Origin: Collinsella aerofaciens
GTDB lineage: Bacteria; Actinomycetota; Coriobacteriia; Coriobacteriales; Coriobacteriaceae
Direction of reading: 5' to 3'
NCBI GenBank assembly: GCA_008668235.1
Contig: RQCP01000015.1
Coordinates: 1-33,071 of the forward strand
Length of the DNA: 33,071 nucleotides
Made by a program: the position numbers and the translations under genes
Shown here: positions 1 to 8,216 of the stretch, piece by piece
How the letters are laid out: every line of letters begins with the position of its first letter
Numbering within the stretch: position 1 is the stretch's first letter
Notes under the pieces: generated by a model
The model's database searches: none
What the model was told of the DNA's origin: nothing
What the model saw: only the letters and a program-made list of their open reading frames with translations

Positions 1-1182
1 GTCCTCCTCGGTCACGTTCTTGTTAATGATGTCGCGCATGCGCTGGCTGCCGGCCTCGGGCGCGAACGTCAGGCCACCTTTCTTTTCGCCGGCGACCGAC
101 TCGGCCATATCCACGCCAAACGAATCCAGGCGCTGCGACGGAATAGACACGCGAATACCCGTATCCTCCAGGCGACGGTTGAGCCTGCCGAGCACGTCGC
201 GAATGCAGGAGTGGTCGGTCGTGGAGAGCGAGGTCAGCGACACCTCGTCATAGCCGGTCTTTTCCAGACCCTGAATCACCGACGAGACGATCTGGTCGGC
301 CGAGCGCTCGCGCACCGGGCGATACGTCATACCGGCTTGGCAAAAACGACAGCCGCGGGCGCAGCCGCGGAGGATCTCGATAGACAGGCGGTCGTGGACC
401 AGCTGCGCATAGGGTACACACGACTGCGACAGCGGATTCGTGGCGCTAAAATCCTCGACGACGCGCTTGTAGACCACGGTCGGCGCATCCTTGCCCTCAC
501 GCGGCACGGTGTAGCCATGCGGCGAGCAGGGCTCGTCGTGACGAACCTCATAGAGCGACGGCACGTAGTTGCCGGCAATGGATGCAAGCTGCTCGACAAT
601 CTGCGCGCGCGGGACCCCTTCGTCACGCAGGCGGCGATGCAGCTGGCAGGTCTCGAGCAGCGATTCCTCGCCCTCGCCGATGAGGATAACATCGAAGAAG
701 GCCGCGTACGGCTCGGGGTTGTACACCGAGGGACCGCCGGCGATGATGATGGGGTCGTCTTCACCTCGGTCGGCCGCTAACAGTGGAATGCCAGCGAGGT
801 CGAGAGCCTCGAGGAAGTTCGTCACCGCCATCTCGTGCGGCACATGCAGACCGACAATATCAAACGAAGCGACCGGCGCTGCACCCTCGAGCGAGAGCAG
901 CGGAATGCCCGCCTCGCGCATAGCGTCGCCCATATCGGGCCACGGCACATAGCCGCGCTCGCAGGAGATGCCCTCGGCCTGGTTAAGGATGTTGTAGAGG
1001 ATGGCGATGCCCTGGTTGGGCAGACCGACCTCGTACACATCCGGGTAGATCAGGCAGCAACGGTAGTCGGCATCGGCCTTGGAAAGCGTGCCCCACTCGT
1101 GATCGATATAGCGGCTCGGTTTCTCGACCTTGGCGAGCAGCGGCTCAATTAAATGAAAACAGTCTTGGTATGCAACGCGCAA
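1..1182 (-). CDS. B12-binding-type radical SAM protein (TIGR03960-like), 3' part missing
   Basis: This gene is open through the left edge of the window, so only about the first 394 residues are visible. I translated it by hand from the minus strand. The N-terminal part (LIYPDVYEVGLPNQGIAIL) resembles the cobalamin-binding-like Rossmann domain of the TIGR03960 radical SAM family. It is followed by the radical SAM cluster motif CARGCRFCQAG, whose three cysteines would bind a 4Fe-4S cluster for SAM cleavage. The chosen start is a TTG at 1182-1180 giving MRVAYQDCFHLIEPLL, with AGGGG about eight bases upstream; no in-frame ATG fits better. It begins 10 bases after the DUF697-like gene ends, so it is probably the tail of the mre operon. 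In many Gram-positives this family lies between rodA and a DUF2344 gene, which fits the context. The substrate is unknown. Family confidence is good; function is not assigned. Confidence 0.85.
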   Translation of the reverse strand, partial: MRVAYQDCFHLIEPLLAKVEKPSRYIDHEWGTLSKADADYRCCLIYPDVYEVGLPNQGIAILYNILNQAEGISCERGYVPWPDMGDAMREAGIPLLSLEGAAPVASFDIVGLHVPHEMAVTNFLEALDLAGIPLLAADRGEDDPIIIAGGPSVYNPEPYAAFFDVILIGEGEESLLETCQLHRRLRDEGVPRAQIVEQLASIAGNYVPSLYEVRHDEPCSPHGYTVPREGKDAPTVVYKRVVEDFSATNPLSQSCVPYAQLVHDRLSIEILRGCARGCRFCQAGMTYRPVRERSADQIVSSVIQGLEKTGYDEVSLTSLSTTDHSCIRDVLGRLNRRLEDTGIRVSIPSQRLDSFGVDMAESVAGEKKGGLTFAPEAGSQRMRDIINKNVTEED

Positions 1183-1192
1183 CGGAAAACCC

Positions 1193-2122
1193 CTAAGCTG
1201 CGAGATCGGATGCGTCCTGGTAGGACGCCATAGGACGGGTAGCGCCCGCGACCGTGGTCACTAGATCGCGAACGCGGGAGAACGTGACAGTGACCACCTC
1301 GTTGGCACGGCTGTAGTCGACATCGCGCTCGTAGAGCGAAACGAGCGCACGGCCCATGCCATAGGTGCCCGCGGCGGCAGTGAGCGCCTTGACGGCAAAC
1401 CCAATATGCGGCGTCTGCTTGACGAGCGCGCGGGTGACCGCGCGGATCACAAGACCGCCGGCAAGCACGCCGGCGACCTCGTAGCCGCGCTCAGGCTTAA
1501 TGCCGCGTCCAAAAACGGCAGCGAGCTCAAAGAGCATGCCCACCTGCGCCAGCGCCATAACAGGATAATCGGCGCCCGGCAAAAACACCAGCGCACCGGT
1601 CGCCATATTGGTGAGCGCGCACGAGGTGATGATACGATTGGCCGCCGCGATGCGCATGAAGGCAAAGTTCGCCGCAAAGGCCGTTTCCTTGTCGGTGCGA
1701 TCGAGAATCCAGCGGGCAAGCGTCTCGAGCAGATACGTCTTATCGGTTGCCGCTACCATGCCGAGCATGGGCGTGGACTCCTCGATAAACGGCACCTCCA
1801 CAGCAGACTCGGCAAGCACGCACACGGGCGCACCGGCGATCACGAGCTCCTGCACGGCACTCTCCAAGCGGTCGGAACCACACGAGAGCACCAGTACCAC
1901 ATCGGTATCGGTCTTTGGAGCAATTCGCTCCTCCCCCAGACGCTCGACGCGCACAATGCCCGAGGTCGTCTGCGGCACAAAGGCGTCACGCACCGTCTCG
2001 GCCAGAAAGCGCGAGGCGGACGAATCCAGATAGACCGAGACGCGCACCGGCGTATCGGAATCCTTCTTAACGGACGCGCCCATCTTAAAAGCGCGGGTCA
2101 GCTTATCTACGGGAATTTTCAT
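1193..2122 (-). CDS. DUF697-like membrane-associated protein of unknown function
   Basis: A 309-residue protein. Residues 1-130 look like a soluble alpha/beta region (VVLVLSCGSDRLESAVQEL, then APVCVLAESAVEVPF). The second half (about 165-265) is alanine/glycine-rich and hydrophobic: FAFMRIAAANRIITSCALTN, GADYPVMALAQVGMLFEL, EVAGVLAGGLVIRAVTRAL. That pattern resembles the DUF697/YcjF-like membrane domain found in many GTPase-linked proteins, but no GTPase P-loop is present here. The ATG start has GGAGGGG just upstream. It lies 18 bases after rodA and 10 before the radical SAM gene, so it is very likely co-transcribed with the elongation genes. A role in envelope growth is suggested only by position. 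The family assignment comes from memory of the fold pattern and is moderate. Confidence 0.75.
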   Translation of the reverse strand: MKIPVDKLTRAFKMGASVKKDSDTPVRVSVYLDSSASRFLAETVRDAFVPQTTSGIVRVERLGEERIAPKTDTDVVLVLSCGSDRLESAVQELVIAGAPVCVLAESAVEVPFIEESTPMLGMVAATDKTYLLETLARWILDRTDKETAFAANFAFMRIAAANRIITSCALTNMATGALVFLPGADYPVMALAQVGMLFELAAVFGRGIKPERGYEVAGVLAGGLVIRAVTRALVKQTPHIGFAVKALTAAAGTYGMGRALVSLYERDVDYSRANEVVTVTFSRVRDLVTTVAGATRPMASYQDASDLAA

Positions 2123-2140
2123 AGCAAACCCCTCCAGCGG

Positions 2141-3367
2141 TTACGCGGCGCCCGAACGATGCCGCCATATGGATTGTACGATACCCACCGTCAGCAGCTG
2201 AATCATCATCGAAGACGAACCGAAGCTAATAAACGGTAGCGGAATACCGGTAATCGGCATCATGCCGATGCACATGCCGATGTTTTCGAAAGTCTGAAAC
2301 GCCCACATGCCAACGATGCCCACACACGAAAGACGCAAAAACAGCGACTCACACTTAAAGGCGACGCGAATCGTCGAAAAGATCAGCAGCACGTAGAGGC
2401 ACAGGAGCAAAAAGGAACCGCAAAAGCCAAAGGTCTCGGACAGGAAGGCGAAGACGAAGTCGGTGTGGAACTCAGGCAGAAAGCCGCCGGCCGACTGCGT
2501 CGCATGGCCCAAACCCTTACCAAAGAAGCCGCCCGAGCCAACGGCGATAAGCGACTGCTGCAGGTTGTAGGCATCGTCCGAATCGGCATTATCGGGGTCG
2601 ATAAAGACCGTCAGACGGTTCATCTGATACTGCTTGATGAGCACATCGTGGCCGAGCAACGAATCAAAAACCGAATCGAGCGCCAGAACGAGGGCCACCA
2701 GGCCCACGAGCAGGGCCAGGGTCGACAGCACCCATTCGCGGCGTGCGCCGCTCATACAAATGACGATGGCGCCCGAAACCAACACAACCAGGCCCGAGCC
2801 CAGGTCGCCCATGGCAACGACGGCCAAAAACGGAATGGACAGCATGCCGCAGAGCTTGACGTAGTCGCGAACGGTATCGATGCGACCGTTATACTGCGAG
2901 CCAAGCGTAGCAATAAAGAAGATGGTGATGAGCTTGGCAAGCTCAACCGGCTGGAACGTCAAACCGATACCGGGAATCTTGATCCAGCCCGTCATGCCCA
3001 GACCGCCCGTATAGGACAGGCCCGGAATCTTGGGCGAGAAGATCACGATCAGGTCGATGACGAGCAACGCCGTCGAGAAATTGGAAATACCGCGCAGGTC
3101 GGTACGCCAGACCAACACCGCCAGCACCGCTCCGATGCCGATTCCCAGCAGATGGCGTGAGAACGAAGCATCGGCCTTAAACTGCGAAGCCGACCAGATG
3201 ATGATGGCACCGTAGGCGACGAGCGCCACAGTGGCCACGAGCACACCGATATGCACCTTTTGGCGAAACGTGCCGCGCGAGGCCGAAAGTTGCTTGTTGA
3301 CGCGGTCCAGGCTGCTGCGAGAGCCGGTCTTGGTTGAACGGAACAGATCCGCCGGAGAAAAATCCAT
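2141..3367 (-). CDS. rodA: RodA/FtsW-family peptidoglycan glycosyltransferase
   Basis: A 408-residue SEDS protein. After a roughly 35-residue basic cytoplasmic N-terminus, about ten membrane segments follow, starting with VHIGVLVATVALVAYGAIII. The C-terminal SEDS signature MPITGIPLPFISFGSSS is intact, and AVGSGGFFGKGLG lies in the long loop as expected. SEDS proteins polymerise lipid II glycan strands in the inner membrane and work with a class B PBP. Here that partner is encoded 9 bases upstream (mrdA), the classic RodA-PBP2 pairing of the elongasome. The ATG start has a perfect AGGAGG. An FtsW or SpoVE identity is less likely given the neighbouring mreBCD and mrdA. Confidence 0.95.
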   Translation of the reverse strand: MDFSPADLFRSTKTGSRSSLDRVNKQLSASRGTFRQKVHIGVLVATVALVAYGAIIIWSASQFKADASFSRHLLGIGIGAVLAVLVWRTDLRGISNFSTALLVIDLIVIFSPKIPGLSYTGGLGMTGWIKIPGIGLTFQPVELAKLITIFFIATLGSQYNGRIDTVRDYVKLCGMLSIPFLAVVAMGDLGSGLVVLVSGAIVICMSGARREWVLSTLALLVGLVALVLALDSVFDSLLGHDVLIKQYQMNRLTVFIDPDNADSDDAYNLQQSLIAVGSGGFFGKGLGHATQSAGGFLPEFHTDFVFAFLSETFGFCGSFLLLCLYVLLIFSTIRVAFKCESLFLRLSCVGIVGMWAFQTFENIGMCIGMMPITGIPLPFISFGSSSMMIQLLTVGIVQSIWRHRSGAA

Positions 3368-3376
3368 CGCAACCTC

Positions 3377-5446
3377 CTATCGAACCGAAGAATCGCCCGA
3401 GGCCGAAGAGGTATCGGGCTCGTCATAAATCACGCCGAGCACGTCGCGCACGACATGCATCGCGGTATCTGAGCCGCCGCCGCCCTGCTCCAGGACGGTA
3501 GCGATGACATACTTGGGATCATCGGCCGGTGCATAGGCGCAGAACCACGCGTATTCGTCCTCGCCACTTTTCTCGCCCGTGCCCGACTTGCCGTATACCT
3601 GCGGCGTCAGGGTGCCAAAGTGAGCCGCCAGGGACGTCGATGCCGTGTAAATCACGTCATGCATGCCGTTGCGAACAAGAGCCAAATCCGAATCACTGTT
3701 GATCTTGGCCTCCAGGCGCTTCTTCTTGCCCTTGCCGTTGTACTTATAGGCATCACCGTCGCCATCGCGCGACACGGCAGACAAAAACACGTGAGGCACG
3801 TACTGTTTGCCGCCGTTGGCAAGACCCATATAGGCGCACGCCATCTGCAGGGGCGTCACCAGGATGTCGCCCTGGCCGATAGCAATGTTAGTCATATCGC
3901 CGGCATTCCACTTGCGGTCCTCGGCAGATGCGTCGGTGAAGTACGACTCTTTCCACTCGGCATCGGGAATACGGCCCGTGCCCTCACTCGGCAGATCGAT
4001 ACCGCAGGTCTTGCCTAGGCCCCAGCGACGAAAGACCTCCTGCAGGCCCTCGGAATGTTGCTCGTCATAAAAGAACGCCTTGCCCATGTCATAGAAGACG
4101 GGGTCGCACGAGTTGGCGATACCCGACTGCAGCGTCATGGTGCCGTGGCCAGACGTCAGCCAGCAGCGCTTGCCCCAAGCCTTGCCCAGGCCCGTCCAAT
4201 AGCCCGTGCAGTTGGTTGTCTGCGTTGAAGTGTAGGTTCCAAACTCAAGACCGGCCAGTGCCGAGAGCGGCTTGATGGTCGAGGCCGACATGTACTGTCC
4301 GCTAATGGCGCGGTTGAGCAGCGGGTGCGAACCCTTGTCATCATTGAGCTCGGTCCACACGTCATTTGAGACGCCGCCGATAAAGACAGACGGATCGAAC
4401 TTGGGCTGGCTCGCCATGCCCAGGATCTCGCCATTGTTGGGATCGAGACACACCACGGCGCCGTTGCCAGCATTACTGTAACCAGTGGTCTTGGCAAGCT
4501 CGATAGCGCTCGCCAGCGCCGTCTCGCAGGCCTGCTGGATCTTAAGGTCGAGCGTGAGCTTAATGTCGGAGCCGGCCTTCGCGGGCACGGCACCGGCCTG
4601 ACCGGTCACATTGCCCGAGGCATCGACCTTGACGGTCTGCTCGCCACGAATACCCTGCAGCAGGTTTTCGTAGTAGCTCTCAACGCCCGCCTGGCCCACG
4701 ATATCGCCCGACTGGTACGTAATCTTGCCAGCAGAAGCATCATCATCGCCAGAGGTTTTCTTATTCTGAGCCTCGAGCTGCTCGGAGGTAATGGTGCCGG
4801 TATAGCCCAAGATATGGCATGCCGTCTCGCCATATGGATACTGGCGCTCGGTACGCTCGGCAATCTTGACGCCCGGGAACTCGCCGGCATGCTCCTGAAT
4901 ATAGGCAACCGTGGAACGACGGACGTCCGTCGCGATGGTATGCAGGCTCTGAGCGCCCTCTGTATTGTCCTGAATATTGCGAAGGACCGCCACGTAAGGC
5001 ATTCCAAGCACGTTGGCAAGATGGCGAACCAGAACCTCATCCTCGGCAAGGTCGCGGTAGGCCACGACAGCAAGTGAGGGACGGTTCTGGACAAGCGCCA
5101 CGCCGTTGCGGTCGAGGATGCGGCCGCGCACAGCGGGTGTGGTAACGGTGCGAGTCTGATTACTATTGGCCTGCTTCTCGTAATAGTCCGACGAGACCAT
5201 CTGCATGCCCCACAGCTTGACGGCAAGTGCCGCAAACATCGCGCCCACACCCGTGGTGAGGATGGAAAAGCGGCCCTTAAAGGCGGTCGCCGCGGTATTG
5301 CCCTCGCCCTCGGTGGCGCGCGGGGCCGTTCCATGCTGCGTATCGTAGGTAAAACGGGAATCGCCACGACGCATGATGACCAGCGCGACCACGATGGCCA
5401 CAACCAGCACGATACCGGCGATAATAACCGTCATCTGGGAAGACAT
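3377..5446 (-). CDS. mrdA: Penicillin-binding protein 2, elongasome transpeptidase
   Basis: A 689-residue class B PBP. The N-terminus has a hydrophobic segment at 5-25 and a second at about 62-80. The dimerisation/pedestal region contains the class B signature RGRILDRNG (107-115). The transpeptidase domain has SxxK at S389-T-I-K392 (in SASTIKP), the second motif NSCD at 445-448, and KSGTG at 620-624. Serine 389 should be the acyl-enzyme nucleophile that cross-links peptidoglycan in the periplasmic-side space. The start is supported by GGGGAGG upstream. It lies between mreD (13-base gap) and rodA (9-base gap) and is therefore the elongation rather than septal PBP. The two N-terminal hydrophobic stretches are slightly unusual, since class B PBPs normally have one anchor. 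The first may be an extra membrane segment. Confidence 0.93.
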   Translation of the reverse strand: MSSQMTVIIAGIVLVVAIVVALVIMRRGDSRFTYDTQHGTAPRATEGEGNTAATAFKGRFSILTTGVGAMFAALAVKLWGMQMVSSDYYEKQANSNQTRTVTTPAVRGRILDRNGVALVQNRPSLAVVAYRDLAEDEVLVRHLANVLGMPYVAVLRNIQDNTEGAQSLHTIATDVRRSTVAYIQEHAGEFPGVKIAERTERQYPYGETACHILGYTGTITSEQLEAQNKKTSGDDDASAGKITYQSGDIVGQAGVESYYENLLQGIRGEQTVKVDASGNVTGQAGAVPAKAGSDIKLTLDLKIQQACETALASAIELAKTTGYSNAGNGAVVCLDPNNGEILGMASQPKFDPSVFIGGVSNDVWTELNDDKGSHPLLNRAISGQYMSASTIKPLSALAGLEFGTYTSTQTTNCTGYWTGLGKAWGKRCWLTSGHGTMTLQSGIANSCDPVFYDMGKAFFYDEQHSEGLQEVFRRWGLGKTCGIDLPSEGTGRIPDAEWKESYFTDASAEDRKWNAGDMTNIAIGQGDILVTPLQMACAYMGLANGGKQYVPHVFLSAVSRDGDGDAYKYNGKGKKKRLEAKINSDSDLALVRNGMHDVIYTASTSLAAHFGTLTPQVYGKSGTGEKSGEDEYAWFCAYAPADDPKYVIATVLEQGGGGSDTAMHVVRDVLGVIYDEPDTSSASGDSSVR

Positions 5447-5459
5447 CTACGGGCCTCCC

Positions 5460-6026
5460 CTATTTGAGCTTGCGGGTCTTGGGCTTAAAGCGCATACCCG
5501 TCTGGCGTCCGCCACGTGCGGAGAATCCATAGCCGGACTGCGGCACGACGCCGGACATCAAAAACGGAATGGCAACCAGACCCGTCAGGATCGAGGACGG
5601 CAGCGCATGGCCGAAGATCGCCACGACAAAGCTCGTCTCCAAACCCATAAACAGCAAGATGATGCTGTAGATCACATTAATGACGAGCGCGAAGGCGCCC
5701 ACAGTGATGCCGCGCGCACTCGGGGTACCGCCCGTCTGACCGACGGCGCTGTGCACCAGGGCAAAAGAACCCACGGTCAGCAGGAGCGACATAACGCCCA
5801 CCGGCACGGCAGCGGACAGGTCATAGAACAAGCCGCTGCAAAAACCGCACACGACGGCACGGGTCGGGTCGCCCGAGAACACGCTTAGGCACACCAGGAT
5901 AATCATGAAGTTGACGCGACCGCCCGCAATGGAGATCTGCGGTGCCAGGCCTGCCTGCAGCAGCACGCACACGATGGCGGCGATCACAAACGTGCGGGAG
6001 CTCATCCCCTGCTCGTGTAGATCCAT
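5460..6026 (-). CDS. mreD: Rod shape-determining protein MreD
   Basis: A small, very hydrophobic protein of 188 residues with about five membrane segments, for example TFVIAAIVCVLLQAGLAPQI and INVIYSIILLFMGLETSFVV. The basic C-terminus ends in KPKTRKLK. Size, hydropathy and position between mreC and mrdA identify it as MreD, the least conserved integral membrane part of the elongasome. Two in-frame ATGs compete. The first (6032) has the G-rich SD almost touching it, while the one at 6026 has GGGGG seven bases away, so the second was chosen. Sequence conservation in MreD is low, so the call rests mainly on topology and gene order. Confidence 0.88.
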   Translation of the reverse strand: MDLHEQGMSSRTFVIAAIVCVLLQAGLAPQISIAGGRVNFMIILVCLSVFSGDPTRAVVCGFCSGLFYDLSAAVPVGVMSLLLTVGSFALVHSAVGQTGGTPSARGITVGAFALVINVIYSIILLFMGLETSFVVAIFGHALPSSILTGLVAIPFLMSGVVPQSGYGFSARGGRQTGMRFKPKTRKLK

Positions 6027-6037
6027 GGACATGCCCC

Positions 6038-7036
6038 CTATTCGCTCGAGCCGGAATCGGTCGTTTCGGACGTGTCGGAACTGTCATCCGAGCTCTCGTC
6101 CTTCGTCTTGGTCGCAGCATCGCGCGACGTTCCCTGCGGCGTGCTGTTGGCCGTGCTCACGTCCTCATCCGAGGCCGACTGTTCGTCGGTCAGCGAGGTG
6201 ATGACCAGCACTTCCTCGTTGTTCTCGGCCGTGGTCTGAGCGCGCACCACAATGGTGTAGTACACGTCGTTTGCCGATTTCTCAACCGACGAGACGGTGC
6301 CAAGCGGAAGGCCCTTGGGGAACACGCCACCGATGCCAGAGGTCACGATGATGTCGCCAACCTTAACGTCGGAGTCGACGCTCACGTACTCAAGACGCAG
6401 CGTGCCGTCAGCCTGACCCTGCAGCATACCCTGGGCGCGCGTGTCCTGCACCATGGCGGACACGCCCGAGTTCTCGTCGCCAATCAGGCGCACGGTAGAG
6501 GTCTTGGCCGATACCTCGATAATCTGGCCGATAACACCGGCAGAACTCGTCACGGGCATGTTGATGGTAAGGCCGTCGGCAGAGCCCTTGTCGATGGTTA
6601 CGGTCGAGGTCCAGGCATCGCCCGAGGCACCAACGATACGAGCAGCGGTCGATTTGAGGTTGTAGGTCGACTGCAGCCCGACCAGCCCCTCCAGACGCTC
6701 GGCGGTCTTTTGAGCCTCGGAGAGCTCGGCAACCTTAGAGGTCAGCTCCTCGTTTTGCTTCTTGAGCTCGTCGAGCGTGTCCTGCGACGCCGTAAGGTTA
6801 GAGAACACGTTGCCGATGGCATTGAAAGGAGCCGCCACAGCCGAACCCACAAAGCGCACCGGCGAGGTAATCGTCGTTACGCCCGAACGCACGGTATGAA
6901 TCGGTCCTGCCTCGCCCTCGCGGATGTAAAACGTGAGCAGCAACACCGAAATCAGGCTGAAAACAATCAACGGGCGCATACCCGTTGATTGTCGCTTGGT
7001 ATTCAGATTTGTGGAGAAACCCGAAGATCGTGCCAA
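6038..7036 (-). CDS. mreC: Rod shape-determining protein MreC
   Basis: A 332-residue bitopic protein. It has a short cytoplasmic N-terminus, a membrane anchor at about 21-38 (MRPLIVFSLISVLLLTFYI), and a coiled coil at about 84-117 (TLDELKKQNEELTSKVAELS). Two beta-barrel-like domains follow, with SSAGVIGQIIEVSAKTSTV and VTSGIGGVFPKGLPLGTV typical of MreC. The last 50 or so residues are a low-complexity Ser/Asp/Thr-rich tail. MreC links the cytoplasmic MreB filaments to PBP2 and RodA outside the membrane. The start is TTG at 7036 with AAGGTGG seven bases upstream; no ATG lies nearby. It is 21 bases downstream of mreB. Confidence 0.93.
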   Translation of the reverse strand: MARSSGFSTNLNTKRQSTGMRPLIVFSLISVLLLTFYIREGEAGPIHTVRSGVTTITSPVRFVGSAVAAPFNAIGNVFSNLTASQDTLDELKKQNEELTSKVAELSEAQKTAERLEGLVGLQSTYNLKSTAARIVGASGDAWTSTVTIDKGSADGLTINMPVTSSAGVIGQIIEVSAKTSTVRLIGDENSGVSAMVQDTRAQGMLQGQADGTLRLEYVSVDSDVKVGDIIVTSGIGGVFPKGLPLGTVSSVEKSANDVYYTIVVRAQTTAENNEEVLVITSLTDEQSASDEDVSTANSTPQGTSRDAATKTKDESSDDSSDTSETTDSGSSE

Positions 7037-7057
7037 ATGGAATCCACCTTTTGGAAA

Positions 7058-8101
7058 TTAAGCATTGGTCTGGACGAAGCCGCCATCAAACGCATTGGCC
7101 TCGAGCACGCGGGCACAGCCGTTAACGACGTTATCGAGCGCCGTGGGGCTGACGTTGACCGAAACGCCGGTCTCATCGCGCAGGCGCACGTCGAGACCGC
7201 GCAGCAGCGCGCCGCCACCGGTCAGCAAAATGCCGTAGTACATAAGGTCCGAGGCGAGATCGGGAGGCGTGGCATCGAGGGCGTCCTTGACGGCCTTGGC
7301 CATCTCGTCGAGCGGCTTGTTGAGCGCGCGACGAATCTCCTCGCTCTCGATGCGCACGGTCTTGGGCAGACCGGTAATCACGTCGCGGCCGTTGACCTCG
7401 ACGTCGAGCTCGTCCTTGAGCGGCACGGCGGAGCCGACCTTGATCTTGATGTCCTCTGCCGTACGCTCGCCGATGGCCAGGTTGTAGGCATCACGAACGT
7501 GCGTGAGGATAGCCTGATCGAACTCGTCACCGGCAATACGGATGGACTGCGAGACGACGATACCGCCCATGGCGATAACAGCGACCTCGGTGGTACCGCC
7601 GCCGATGTCGATGACCATGGAGCCGGTGGGTTCCTCGACGGGCAGATCGGCGCCGATAGCGGCGGCCATAGGCTCTTCGATCAGATAGGCCTGGCGGGCA
7701 CCGGCCTGGATCGTGGCCTCAAAGACAGCACGTTTCTCGACCGACGTGACACCGGAGGGAACGCAGACGACAACGCGCGGACGCGGAGTCCACGGATAGC
7801 GCTTCTCGGACGCCTTGTCGATAAAGTAGCGAAGCATGGCCTCGGTAACATCGAAGTCTGCGATAACGCCGTCCTTAAGGGGACGAACGGCCACGATGTT
7901 GCCGGGCGTACGACCGAGCATGCGCTTGGCCTCGATGCCGACCGCCAGGATGCGCTCGTCGTTCTTGTCGATGGCGACGACGGAGGGCTCGCGGATGACG
8001 ATGCCCTTGCCGCGCACGGAGACAAGCGTATTTGCGGTGCCGAGGTCGATGGCAAGATCGCCCGCATAGCTACCGAAGAACATATCCATCAAAGAAAACA
8101 A
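7058..8101 (-). CDS. mreB: Rod shape-determining protein MreB (bacterial actin)
   Basis: A 347-residue actin-fold ATPase. The phosphate-1 loop DLGTANTLV lies at 19-27 and the phosphate-2 loop DIGGGTTEVAVIAMGGIV near residue 165. LLTGGGALLRGLDVRL near the C-terminus is the adenosine-binding region. The N-terminal MFSLMDMFF is amphipathic, as expected for the membrane-binding end of MreB. Filaments organise the elongation machinery encoded by the rest of this operon. AGGAGTTGCG precedes the ATG. It is the first gene of the group, following a 115-base gap with a hairpin. An Mbl-type paralogue identity cannot be excluded, but the linkage to mreC and mreD favours MreB. Confidence 0.96.
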   Translation of the reverse strand: MFSLMDMFFGSYAGDLAIDLGTANTLVSVRGKGIVIREPSVVAIDKNDERILAVGIEAKRMLGRTPGNIVAVRPLKDGVIADFDVTEAMLRYFIDKASEKRYPWTPRPRVVVCVPSGVTSVEKRAVFEATIQAGARQAYLIEEPMAAAIGADLPVEEPTGSMVIDIGGGTTEVAVIAMGGIVVSQSIRIAGDEFDQAILTHVRDAYNLAIGERTAEDIKIKVGSAVPLKDELDVEVNGRDVITGLPKTVRIESEEIRRALNKPLDEMAKAVKDALDATPPDLASDLMYYGILLTGGGALLRGLDVRLRDETGVSVNVSPTALDNVVNGCARVLEANAFDGGFVQTNA

Positions 8102-8161
8102 CGCAACTCCTGATGTGTTGGATGATTGCTGGAAAACTACTAGCTCATCATACTAGCGCAA

Positions 8162-8194
8162 GCCCGGCACCTCACTTGCGGTGAAGCGCCGGGC
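8162..8194 (-). terminator. Hairpin downstream of the TPR gene, before mreB
   Basis: On the minus strand GCCCGGC pairs with GCCGGGC, with an inner CTTCAC/GTGAGG helix around a CGCAA loop. It starts 23 bases after the TPR gene stop. The following tract (TTGCGCTAG) is poor in T, so this is either a weak intrinsic terminator or a processing/attenuation hairpin ahead of the mre operon. Confidence 0.5.
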
Positions 8195-8216
8195 AAAGCT
8201 AAATCCCATAAGGTCA

